From: Burkholderia cepacia
GTDB taxonomy: Bacteria; Pseudomonadota; Gammaproteobacteria; Burkholderiales; Burkholderiaceae
Assembly: GCF_029962485.1 (NCBI RefSeq)
Contig: NZ_CP073638.1
Span: forward strand, 248,001-312,000
Length of the DNA stretch: 64,000 bases
Reading direction: 5' to 3'
In this document: positions 8,921 to 16,257 of the stretch, piece by piece
Position numbering within the stretch: the stretch's first letter is position 1
Layout: every line of letters starts with the position of its first letter
The notes under the pieces: generated by a model
What the model was told of the DNA's origin: nothing
The model's database searches: none
The model's input: the letters and a program-made list of their open reading frames with translations, nothing else
Made by a program: the position numbers and the translations under genes

Positions 8921-9748
8921 ATGGCAACCGTCCGTTCGACGCCGCGCGTCGAGGCGCCCGACGCGCGTACGCCGGGGCGGCGTCGCGCGGCCGCCGCCGA
9001 CCGTCCTCGCATGCCGAAGGCGAACCCGTGGCCGGGCCGGCCCGGCGAGTGGCCGACGCATTGCCCGCTGTGCTTCGGCGCGCTGGAGCCGCTGCCCGGC
9101 ACGGGCGGCTATGCGCGGCACCGGAGCGCACGATGTTCCGCGCAGTGCGTGCTCACGACGCGCCAGTATCAACCGGAGGAGCTGACGATACGCGGGTCGC
9201 GCGACGTGCAGGTCGCGGCCCGCCATCGCGAACGCTTCGTCGCGCAGTGGCCGCGCCATTACGCGCTGATGCGGCGCGCATGGCCCGCGCTGACGATCGG
9301 GCGCTTCATCGCGGTGATCGCGTGCGTGGACGTCGCGGATCTCTGGTCGTACCGGATGTTGCGCGACGACGATCTCGCAGCCGTGCTGCTCGTGCTGGCC
9401 GGTTTCCTGCGCGTGCCGGAAGTGGCGGGCGCCGCCGCGCCGGCCGACGACGCGCGCGCGCCCACCGTGCGCTGGGTGCGGTTCTGGTTCGACGCGAGCG
9501 TGCGCGACGTCGGCGATCTGTGGACGGCCGGTAGCACCACGCCGCCGCTGTTTCGTGTCGACTATCGGGAGCCGCTCGTCACGCCGTATCCGACCGGTGC
9601 GCAGGTGCACGCGTGGCAGCCAGTCGACGGGATGCGCGACGCGTGGACGCGGCAAGTGGATGCCCATGAACCGGCCATCGAGGCGGCCGAGCGTGCGGCG
9701 TTCGAACGTTTCCTCGCGCGTGCGCCGGCGTCGGGCGCGGGTGGGTGA
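8921..9748 (+). CDS. Hypothetical protein with two Cys pairs
   Basis: A 275-residue protein that I do not recognise. It has no signal peptide; the first 45 residues are basic and Ala/Arg rich. It then shows THCPLCFGALEPL and, about 25 residues later, ARCSAQCVLTTRQYQP, giving CxxC and CxxxC pairs that could bind zinc. A mainly helical middle section (VAARHRERFVAQWPRHYALM onwards) and a Trp-rich section (RWVRFWFDASVRDVGDLW) follow. It starts 8 bases behind the isomerase gene, so it is cotranscribed with the envelope module although it looks cytoplasmic. A regulatory or scaffold role is possible; nothing stronger can be said. Confidence 0.6.
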   Translation: MATVRSTPRVEAPDARTPGRRRAAAADRPRMPKANPWPGRPGEWPTHCPLCFGALEPLPGTGGYARHRSARCSAQCVLTTRQYQPEELTIRGSRDVQVAARHRERFVAQWPRHYALMRRAWPALTIGRFIAVIACVDVADLWSYRMLRDDDLAAVLLVLAGFLRVPEVAGAAAPADDARAPTVRWVRFWFDASVRDVGDLWTAGSTTPPLFRVDYREPLVTPYPTGAQVHAWQPVDGMRDAWTRQVDAHEPAIEAAERAAFERFLARAPASGAGG

Positions 9749-9799
9749 GCGCACGAGTACGGCCACGCAAGTGCGATGACATCACTGAAGGAGGCGCGG

Positions 9800-10165
9800 A
9801 TGAAGATGCGACGAAACGGATTCGCGACGCTCGCCTGCCTGCTGCTGACGGCCGGCGCGCATGCGCAAGGCAGCCACGCACCGGCGCCGGCCAGTCCCGG
9901 ATCGGCGGCGAAGCCGGTGTGCGTCGATGCGGAAGTCGACGGCAAGCGCGCACTGTCGTACGACTGCCTGAGCCAGCAACTGAAGCCGAAGGCCGAGCCG
10001 CAGGCGGGCGCATCTCAAACCGATTCGGAGCGGTTGTCGAAGCAGCCGTCGAACCGTCTCGGCACGTTCAACCTGTCGACCGAGCAGAACCGCTTCGGCT
10101 CGAACTGGGGCCGGTCGATCACGCCGCAGCGGCCCGACGTGCCGGTCGCGGTGCCGCCGAAGTGA
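9800..10165 (+). CDS. Small secreted protein, unknown function
   Basis: A 121-residue protein with a typical signal peptide (MKMRRNGFATLACLLLTAGAHA). The mature part is low-complexity, rich in Pro, Ser, Gln and Lys, with two Cys (PVCVDAEVDGKRALSYDCLS) that could form a disulfide. It ends in a Gly/Asn/Arg segment (FNLSTEQNRFGSNWGRSITP). I chose ATG 9800 because of the strong GAAGGAGG just upstream; the frame is open from ATG 9776. I do not recognise a domain. Its position between the Cys-pair protein and the protease gene suggests a periplasmic accessory role. Confidence 0.65.
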   Translation: MKMRRNGFATLACLLLTAGAHAQGSHAPAPASPGSAAKPVCVDAEVDGKRALSYDCLSQQLKPKAEPQAGASQTDSERLSKQPSNRLGTFNLSTEQNRFGSNWGRSITPQRPDVPVAVPPK

Positions 10166-10241
10166 GGCATGCCGTGAAGCACACGGCGCGGGCATCGATG
10201 CGCGTGCGGCGTTCCGGCCGGAATCGACGAGGAGCAGCGAC

Positions 10242-11663
10242 ATGAAAGCGGGCAGGCAGACAGGCCGGGCGACGATGTTGCGGACCATGGCGGGCGTGCT
10301 CGCATTCGCGTGCGCTTGTGCTTGCGCGGCGGCCCAGTCCGCGGAACGGCCCGGGCAGGCCGGCGCGGCATCGCCGACCGTCGTGCTGCCCAACTTCGCC
10401 GCGCTGGTCCGGCGCGTCGGCCCGGCCGTCGTCAACATCAGCGTCACGCGCGAAGTCACGCAGATGGGCATTCAGCTTCCGCCCGGTATCGCGCCCGATC
10501 ATCCGCTCGCGCCGTTTCTCGCGCGGCGCGTGATCGGTAACCGCGAGGAAGTGAGTCTCGGCTCCGGTTTCATCGTCAGTGCGGACGGCGTGATCCTGAC
10601 CAACCGGCACGTGGTCGGCGACGCGGTCGCCGTCGACGTGAAGCTGACCGACAAGCGGCAGTTCAAGGGGCGCGTGATCGGCAGCGATCCCGTGTCCGAC
10701 GTCGCGGTGATTCGCATCGACGCGCACAACCTGCCGGTCGTCGCGACCGGCGACCCCGCGCGCACGGAGGTCGGCGACTGGGTGATGGCGATCGGGTCGC
10801 CGTACGGGTTCGCGAACACGGTCACGCAGGGCATCGTCAGCGCGAAATCGCGTTCGTTGCCCGGCGAGCGCGCGATTCCGTTCATCCAGACCGACGTGCC
10901 GATCAATCCCGGCAATTCCGGCGGCCCGCTGTTCGACCTCGGCGGCCGCGTGATCGCGATCAACTCGATGATTTTCTCGAAGACGGGCGGCTACCAGGGG
11001 CTCGCGTTCGCGATTCCGATCGATATCGCGCTCGACGTGAAGGACCAGTTGCTGCGCACCGGCAAGGTCACGCGCGGCCGGCTCGGCGTCGCGTTGCAGG
11101 AAGTGAGCCAGGCGCTCGCGCGCTCGTTCGGCCTGGCGAGCCCGGACGGCGCGCTGATCACGATGGTCGAGCCGGATGGCCCGGCCGCGCACGCGGGCCT
11201 GCAGGCGGGCGACGTCGTGCTGGCGGTCGACGGCAAGCCGGTCGCCGAATCGGCCGACCTGCTCGGCACGGTCGCAGGCATGCGGGCCGGGCGGCAGGCC
11301 GACCTGCTCGTGTGGCGGGCGGGACGGCCGATGCACGTGATCGCGACGGTCGGCGCATTCGACAGCGGCACGGCATCGGCCGGCGGCGAACAGGGGCCCG
11401 CGCGGTTCGGGCTCGCGCTGCGCGCGGCGACCGAGCAGGAGCGCCAGCGGCTCGGCGTCGGCCAGGCGCTCGTCGTCGAACAGGCGAGCGGCCAGGCCGC
11501 GCGCGCGGGCTTGCAGCCCGGCGACGTCGTGCTGTCGGTCAACGGCACGCCGGTCGCGAGCATCGGCGCGCTGATGGCCGAGATCGACGCCGCGCGCGGC
11601 AACGTCGCACTGCTCGTCCAGCGCGGCGGCACGCGGCTGTATGTGCCGATCGAGATCGGGTGA
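10242..11663 (+). CDS. HtrA/DegP-type periplasmic serine protease with two PDZ domains
   Basis: A 473-residue S1C-family protease and chaperone. After a signal peptide (to about residue 32) comes a trypsin-like domain with His123 (LTNRHVVGD), Asp153 (SDVAVIRID) and Ser226 (INPGNSGGPLFD), the full catalytic triad. Two PDZ-like domains follow (about residues 275-370 and 380-470), with GDVVLAVDGKPVA and GDVVLSVNGTPVAS as their carboxylate-loop regions. The start ATG has GAGGAG upstream. DegP/DegQ proteins degrade or refold misplaced envelope proteins; here the gene sits inside the secretion cluster, suggesting quality control or processing of its cargo. Confidence 0.92.
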   Translation: MKAGRQTGRATMLRTMAGVLAFACACACAAAQSAERPGQAGAASPTVVLPNFAALVRRVGPAVVNISVTREVTQMGIQLPPGIAPDHPLAPFLARRVIGNREEVSLGSGFIVSADGVILTNRHVVGDAVAVDVKLTDKRQFKGRVIGSDPVSDVAVIRIDAHNLPVVATGDPARTEVGDWVMAIGSPYGFANTVTQGIVSAKSRSLPGERAIPFIQTDVPINPGNSGGPLFDLGGRVIAINSMIFSKTGGYQGLAFAIPIDIALDVKDQLLRTGKVTRGRLGVALQEVSQALARSFGLASPDGALITMVEPDGPAAHAGLQAGDVVLAVDGKPVAESADLLGTVAGMRAGRQADLLVWRAGRPMHVIATVGAFDSGTASAGGEQGPARFGLALRAATEQERQRLGVGQALVVEQASGQAARAGLQPGDVVLSVNGTPVASIGALMAEIDAARGNVALLVQRGGTRLYVPIEIG

Positions 11664-11709
11664 GCGGGCACAGGCGGGCAACGTGCGGGTGATCGAAAAC
11701 GGAGGCGGG

Positions 11710-12198
11710 ATGAAAAGAAGGCAGGAGTGGGGCGCACGCGGATGGCTGCGGGGAATCGTCGTTACGTGTGCGCTGGTTGCGGCGGCCGCGCCAGCCGTCG
11801 CGCAAACGGCCGACGTGCCGCCAGCGTGGCTCCGCTACGGCCAGCTCGCCGGGCAGCAGTTCCAGACGTGGCTCGAGGCGGACGGCGACGCGGCCGACCG
11901 GTTGCATCGCTATCTCGAAACGCGCGTGCTGAACGCGCGTGCGGATGCGCCGCCGCCCGCGATCGTCGTGCGCGCGTGGATCGGCGCGAACGGCGCCGTC
12001 ACGCGCGTCGAGTTCGCGTCGCTCGGCGATCCCGATGCGGACGCGACGCTGCGGCAACTGCTCATGGCCGGCCCGCTGGCGGAGTCGCCGCCGCCCGACA
12101 TGCTGCAGCCGCTGCGTGTGCGCCTGCGGCTTGCACCGAATCCCGACGCGCAGGCCGCTGCCCCGGCTGCGGCGTCAGCGGCGGCGCGTGCGCCATGA
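11710..12198 (+). CDS. Secreted TonB-C-like small protein (paralogue of 7526-7975)
   Basis: A 162-residue protein with a signal peptide ending VAAAAPAVAQ. The mature part has a helical segment (QFQTWLEADGDAADRLHRYL) and then a TonB-C-like section (IVVRAWIGANGAVTRVEFAS...LQPLRVRLRLAP), followed by an Ala-rich tail. The same two-part layout occurs in the protein at 7526-7975. I chose ATG 11710, preceded by GGAGGCGG; the frame is open from 11641, inside the protease gene. There is no proline linker, so it is a free periplasmic TonB-C-like domain and not a transducer. It is the last gene of the run that begins with the TpsB transporter. Confidence 0.7.
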   Translation: MKRRQEWGARGWLRGIVVTCALVAAAAPAVAQTADVPPAWLRYGQLAGQQFQTWLEADGDAADRLHRYLETRVLNARADAPPPAIVVRAWIGANGAVTRVEFASLGDPDADATLRQLLMAGPLAESPPPDMLQPLRVRLRLAPNPDAQAAAPAAASAAARAP

Positions 12199-12297
12199 CG
12201 CCCGGAGCCCGGTCGGCGTCGATTGATATCGTAATAAGATATGAGGTTATTGCGTTGGCGGGACGATGGTGTCCTTCTTCCTCACAAGGAGCTACCC

Positions 12298-12777
12298 ATG
12301 CAACTGACCCAGTTAGGCGGGCATGTCGCCCAATCCGGCCTCGGCGAACGGCAAAAGCACGCGCAAGCGCTGATGTTCGGGATGGCCAACATCAACGAGT
12401 ACGTATCCGGCGGTGTCTGCTATGACGCCGCGGCCTACGTCAGGTATCTGCTGCGCGCCGACGCGCTGATCGCGCCCGGTACGCTGCTCGACACGATCGG
12501 CCAGCTGTGGAAGCCGCGATTCAACTTCGAGAGCGGCGATCAGTGGGACGGGCGCGCGAGCATTCCGGCCGGCACCGCGGTCGGCTTCTCCCGGAACGGT
12601 AACGTGTTTCATGCCGCGATCGCCGTCGGCGGCAGCCGGATCCGTGCGATCAACGGCGGCCTGCTGGGCAGCGGCTGGATGTATGCGGTCGATCTCGCGC
12701 GGGTGCTGGAGCGGGATCCGGCCGGTGGCTTCACGTACGACCGCGCGAATCTTCGCGTCTACCTGTCGCGCCTGTAG
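12298..12777 (+). CDS. Hypothetical 159-aa protein, possible papain-fold arrangement
   Basis: A 159-residue protein without signal peptide, not recognised. Cys41 lies at the start of a helix (SGGVCYDAAAYVRYLLRAD). His105 begins a strand (NVFHAAIAVGG), followed by RIRAINGGLLGSGW with Asn119. The Cys-at-helix-start, His-on-strand, polar-residue order is like NlpC/P60 and other papain-fold enzymes, so a peptidase or amidase fold is possible but unproven. ATG 12298 is chosen because AAGGAGC precedes it; the frame is open from ATG 12241. Upstream (12226-12242) is an ATATC-N7-GATAT inverted repeat in an AT-rich patch, so it is probably transcribed separately from the secretion cluster. Confidence 0.6.
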   Translation: MQLTQLGGHVAQSGLGERQKHAQALMFGMANINEYVSGGVCYDAAAYVRYLLRADALIAPGTLLDTIGQLWKPRFNFESGDQWDGRASIPAGTAVGFSRNGNVFHAAIAVGGSRIRAINGGLLGSGWMYAVDLARVLERDPAGGFTYDRANLRVYLSRL

Positions 12778-13050
12778 GCGATCCGGCGCGCCATGCCGGA
12801 CACGGGCCGGCCGTGCCCTTCGGCCCTGCGGCCGCCTGCCCGCCGTTCGGCGATTTCCGCATGGCGTCGCGCGGTCCAACGCTGCTATCCTCTCGACCTT
12901 GAATGGCGCTGCACGGCGGCGCGGATGCGCATGCTGCATCGCGGCGATGCGTGCCGGTGCGATCCTGCGCGCGCGCTGAGGTAGCATGACTGAATATCCA
13001 CGATGTTCCATCACCTGTTTCGTGACTGATTTCCTTTCGTCCATGTCCAC

Positions 13051-13944
13051 ATGGTCAAGACAACGATGAGCGGCGCACCCGATCCGGCGACGCCCGGCGA
13101 CGACGAATCGTCCGGCGGCGCTTCGTCCTACCTGGTGCCGGGGCTCGAACGCGGGCTGCGGATCCTCGCCGAATTTTCCGCGCGCGAGCCCGTGCTCGGC
13201 GCGCCGGAGCTGTCGAAGCGCATCGGCATTCCGCGCACGACCACGTTCCGCCTGCTGCAGACGCTCGAGGCGCTCGGTTTCCTCGAACGCGTGAACGGCG
13301 ACCGTTATTTCCGGCTCGGCGTCGGCGTGCTGCGGCTCGGCTTCGAATACCTGAATTCGCTTGAACTGACCGATCTCGGCACGCCCGTGCTCGAACGGCT
13401 GCGCGATGCGACCGGCCTGTCGACGCATCTGCTGATCCGCGACCAGCGCGACGTGGTGTTCGTCGCGAAGGCGCAGAGCAATACGTCGATGTTCGGTTCG
13501 GTGAAGGTGCACGTCGGCACGCGCTTGCCCGCGCATGCGACCGTGCATGGCCACGTGCTGATGGGCGACCTGACGCGCGACGCGCTGCGTCAGCTCTATC
13601 CGGAGAAAAAACTCGAACAGTTCACCGAGCGCACGCCGGGCAGCGTCGACGAGCTGTACGAACGCGTTCGCCACTACGCCCGGCTTGGCTACGCGGTCAG
13701 CGAGGCGGCGTTCGAGAGCGGCATTTCCGCCGTGACCGCGCCCGTGCGCGATCAGTCAGGCTCGATCGTCGCGGCGATCACCGCGACGGTGCCGCGTTCG
13801 GAGATCGGCGAGGCCGGCGAGAAGGAGCGGCTCGTCGAAGCCGTGTGCGGCGCGGCGGTCGACCTGTCGCAGCGGCTGAACTACCGTCCGCTCGAAAGCG
13901 ACCCGACGTTCGCGCATGCGCGCCACAAGGTCGCGATGTTCTGA
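13051..13944 (+). CDS. IclR-family transcriptional regulator (first of two)
   Basis: A 297-residue IclR regulator: winged-helix DNA-binding domain at residues about 25-90 (VPGLERGLRILAEF, ELSKRIGIPRTTTFRLLQTL) and a ligand-binding GAF-like domain at about 105-280 with TRLPAHATVHGHVLMGDL and SAVTAPVRDQSGSIVAAITA. It is closely similar over its length to the second IclR protein at 19579-20436, pointing to duplication. It faces the aromatic operon across the divergent porin gene and is a likely controller of the TGTTCC-N6-GGAACA sites at 15228-15245 and 15513-15530. The start is uncertain: ATG 13051 and ATG 13066 both lack a good ribosome site. Confidence 0.93.
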   Translation: MVKTTMSGAPDPATPGDDESSGGASSYLVPGLERGLRILAEFSAREPVLGAPELSKRIGIPRTTTFRLLQTLEALGFLERVNGDRYFRLGVGVLRLGFEYLNSLELTDLGTPVLERLRDATGLSTHLLIRDQRDVVFVAKAQSNTSMFGSVKVHVGTRLPAHATVHGHVLMGDLTRDALRQLYPEKKLEQFTERTPGSVDELYERVRHYARLGYAVSEAAFESGISAVTAPVRDQSGSIVAAITATVPRSEIGEAGEKERLVEAVCGAAVDLSQRLNYRPLESDPTFAHARHKVAMF

Positions 13945-13989
13945 CGCCGACTTGTCGGACGGGCCGCCGCACGCGGCATCGCAATCAAA

Positions 13990-14017
13990 AAAAGAGCGGC
14001 CCGCGGGTCGCTCTTTT
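13990..14017. terminator. Bidirectional intrinsic terminator
   Basis: AAAAGAGCG (13990-13998) pairs perfectly with CGCTCTTTT (14009-14017) around a GC-rich loop. The A tract on one side and the T tract on the other let it serve both the IclR gene (ending 13944) and the convergent porin gene (ending 14047). Confidence 0.85.
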
Positions 14018-14046
14018 CATTTCAGGCGACGAATGCCCGGCACCGC

Positions 14047-15126
14047 TCAGAACGAGTGGTGGATCCCGGTCAGCACGATCACCTGGTTCGCGGTGCTCGA
14101 CACGCCGGCCGTGAAGAACGCAGCCTTGGCGCCGCCCGAACCGTGTTCGTAGAGCACGTTCGCATAGAGCTGCGTGCGCTTCGACAGCGCGTAGATGTCG
14201 CCGAGTTCGACCTGCGTCCAGCGGCGGCCGGCCAGCGTCGTGGTCGCCGCACCGCCCGCGATCGTGTTGAACGCGCTGCTGCGATAGTTCACGCCCGCGT
14301 CGTAGCTCTGGAACGTATCCGAATAGCCGTTCGACTGCATCTTCGTGCGCGTGTAGAGACCATGCACGAGGAAGTCGCCGAACTGGTAGGACGCACCCGC
14401 GCCGATGTTCTCGACCTTGTTCGCGAGGTAGCCGTTCGCGGTGTTCTGCCCCTGGAACGACGTAATGCCGGTCTGGCTGATCAGGATCGAGCGGTCGTGC
14501 TCGTTCGAGTACACGGCCGACGCCTTGAGCGGCCCGTTCGCATAGTTCAGCGCGACGCCGACCGACTTGCCGGTCGAGAAGTTCGTCGTGTTGCCGAGTG
14601 CCAGCGTGGCCGCGGCCGAGAAGCCCGCGAAGGTCGGCGAGCGGTACTTGACCGCGTTGTTGTACGGCACGTTGCCGGTGGCGGCGAGCCCGTCGATGTT
14701 GCCGGGGTGGAACGCGTACCAGCTCATCGCGAGGTAGGCCGTGCTGAGCGGATCGAGATAGTCGAACGACAGCGGCGTCTGGCGGCCGAGCGTCAGCGTG
14801 CCGTAGCGGTCCGAGCTGAGGCCGACGAATGCCGCGCGGTTCCAGATCGTGTTCGCGGTCGCGAACTGGCCGTTGTTCGTATAGAAGCCGTTTTCGAGCT
14901 GGAAGATCGCCGACAGGCCGCTGCCGAGATCTTCCTTGCCCTTCAGGCCCCACCGGTCGGGCTGGGTGTTGCCCTGGATCATCGCCCACTTGGCATGGCC
15001 GCCGACGTTGTTCACATAGGCGACGCCCGCATCCAGGCTGCCGTACAGCGTCACGCTGCTCTGCGCCCACGCGCCCGACGCGGCGCCCAATCCGATCACT
15101 GCTGCTGCTACCGCATGCTTGACCAT
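14047..15126 (-). CDS. Gram-negative porin (OmpC/Omp32-like)
   Basis: A 359-residue general-diffusion-type porin of the beta-proteobacterial family. It has a signal peptide ending ASGAWAQ, then the typical opening SSVTLYGSLDAGVAYVNN, the constriction-loop region with LGRQTPLSFDYLDP, repeated barrel strands, and a C-terminal GIHHSF ending in Phe. ATG at 15126 is chosen because AGGAG lies just upstream on the minus strand; the frame is open 13 codons further. It is transcribed away from the Rieske operon and shares with it an inverted repeat near the promoter, so it probably admits the aromatic substrate. Its exact selectivity cannot be read from sequence. Confidence 0.93.
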   Translation of the reverse strand: MVKHAVAAAVIGLGAASGAWAQSSVTLYGSLDAGVAYVNNVGGHAKWAMIQGNTQPDRWGLKGKEDLGSGLSAIFQLENGFYTNNGQFATANTIWNRAAFVGLSSDRYGTLTLGRQTPLSFDYLDPLSTAYLAMSWYAFHPGNIDGLAATGNVPYNNAVKYRSPTFAGFSAAATLALGNTTNFSTGKSVGVALNYANGPLKASAVYSNEHDRSILISQTGITSFQGQNTANGYLANKVENIGAGASYQFGDFLVHGLYTRTKMQSNGYSDTFQSYDAGVNYRSSAFNTIAGGAATTTLAGRRWTQVELGDIYALSKRTQLYANVLYEHGSGGAKAAFFTAGVSSTANQVIVLTGIHHSF

Positions 15127-15227
15127 TTGATCTCCTGAATCTCCAACCTGATGAAAACGTGCCATGGCGGCGTGCGCGGGGACGGCCGTCCGTCACGCAG
15201 GGGCTCGCCATCTGGCGGGCATTCGTA

Positions 15228-15293
15228 TGTTCCATACAAGGAACAGTGTGCCTCTGGTGGAATGAAGTATAGAGGCGTCAAGCGCTGGATCAA
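15228..15293 (-). promoter_or_regulatory. Porin promoter with TGTTCC-N6-GGAACA operator
   Basis: On the minus strand, TTGATC (15288-15293) and TATACT (15266-15271) are spaced 16 bases apart and fit a sigma-70 promoter for the porin. A perfect inverted repeat TGTTCC-ATACAA-GGAACA spans 15228-15245, about 20 bases downstream of the -10 box, a position typical of a repressor site. The same repeat occurs before the ferredoxin gene. Confidence 0.65.
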
Positions 15294-15489
15294 AAATAAA
15301 TTTTGCGGGACGGAAGGGCTTCGGGCCGATGCCCGGCATCGGTGCGTCATGCCCCGAAAAAGACGATAAATCCCCGCCACACAACAAAAAATTACATTCG
15401 AGAAGGTAGTCGAAAGCGATTGCCGACCCGGCGGTCGGTGTTTTCCCTAGGACATGCAGCTTTTTGTTTTACTCGTGGAAAGTCACTCC

Positions 15490-15540
15490 TATAATCACCA
15501 TCCATAAACTGCTGTTCCGGGTATGGAACAAATCGGAACA
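15490..15540 (+). promoter_or_regulatory. Promoter and operator of the Rieske operon
   Basis: A consensus -10 box TATAAT lies at 15490-15495; the -35 region is poor (TTTTAC at 15467-15472 with 17-base spacing). The inverted repeat TGTTCC-GGGTAT-GGAACA spans 15513-15530, 17 bases after the -10 box, and an extra GGAACA half-site follows at 15535-15540. A weak -35 suggests need for an activator or relief from the IclR-type regulators encoded nearby. Confidence 0.65.
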
Positions 15541-15572
15541 AACCGAGAGTCGATCAGAAGGAAGGGTGTGAG

Positions 15573-15890
15573 ATGTCTGAACAATGGATTTGCGCCGGTC
15601 ACGCCGGCGCGCTGTCGGAAGACACGCCGATCGAGTTCAAGCGGACCGACGGCGTGGAAATCGGGATCTACCGCGTCGGTGACGACGTGTATGCGCTCGA
15701 GAACGTGTGCCCGCATGCGTACGCGCTGCTGACGCAGGGGTTCGTCGACGAAGGCACGGTCGAATGCCCGCTGCACGAGGCCGTGTTCGACATCAAGACG
15801 GGCGAATGCCTGAAGGGTCCGGGCGGACGTGCGCTGAAGCAGTACGCAGTGCGCCTCGCCGGCGAGGAAATCCAGATCAAGGTGGAATGA
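15573..15890 (+). CDS. Rieske-type [2Fe-2S] ferredoxin of an aromatic oxygenase
   Basis: A 105-residue ferredoxin component that passes electrons from the reductase (encoded at 26239-27483) to the terminal oxygenase. The cluster-binding motif is complete: CPHAY near residue 47 and, 17 residues later, CPLHEAVFD, giving C-x-H...C-x2-H. Length is usual for the family. The start has GAAGGAAGG upstream. It is the first gene of the operon behind the TGTTCC-N6-GGAACA repeat; the next gene begins two bases after its stop. Confidence 0.92.
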   Translation: MSEQWICAGHAGALSEDTPIEFKRTDGVEIGIYRVGDDVYALENVCPHAYALLTQGFVDEGTVECPLHEAVFDIKTGECLKGPGGRALKQYAVRLAGEEIQIKVE

Positions 15891-15891
15891 C

Positions 15892-16203
15892 ATGAAAGAA
15901 GCGACCGTCAACTTCAATCCCTTCCTGAAGCCGTGGGTGGCGCCGCAGCCGAACAACGTCGCGGGCAAGGGGCAGATCGAGATCCCCGGCCAGGTCGAGA
16001 ACCAGGTCTGGCAGAACCGCAAGGCCGCGCCGACCCAGTACGAGAACGACCTCGGCGATGCGCTCGAACGCGTGTTCGAAGCCGGCGCAACCGAGCTTGA
16101 CGATGTCGTCGCGGGCCTGAATCGCATCGGCTTCCGCGCGCCGGACGGCACGGCGTGGACCGCCGAACGTTTCCGCGCCGAAATGGCCTCGCTCGCGGAA
16201 TGA
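15892..16203 (+). CDS. Small protein with recombinase-like helix-turn-helix region
   Basis: A 103-residue protein lying between the ferredoxin and oxygenase genes. The N-terminal half (FNPFLKPWVAPQPNNVAGKG, then IPGQVENQVWQNRKAAPTQY) is extended, and the C-terminal half (DALERVFEAGATELDDVVAG, then FRAPDGTAWTAERFRAEMAS) looks like a small helical domain of the sort annotated as recombinase-like HTH. No resolvase catalytic residues are visible, so it is not a recombinase. Its conserved placement inside a ring-hydroxylation operon suggests an oxygenase accessory or regulatory role; this is inference. Confidence 0.7.
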   Translation: MKEATVNFNPFLKPWVAPQPNNVAGKGQIEIPGQVENQVWQNRKAAPTQYENDLGDALERVFEAGATELDDVVAGLNRIGFRAPDGTAWTAERFRAEMASLAE

Positions 16204-16257
16204 GCGCGCCGCGCGCGTGACCGCCGACCCGATGACAACCGCATCCGGAGCACACTG

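Noticed and set aside
15892..16203. Site-specific recombinase suggested by the HTH-like region
   Set aside because: Only about 100 residues and no catalytic domain; context is an aromatic operon with no mobile-element signs.
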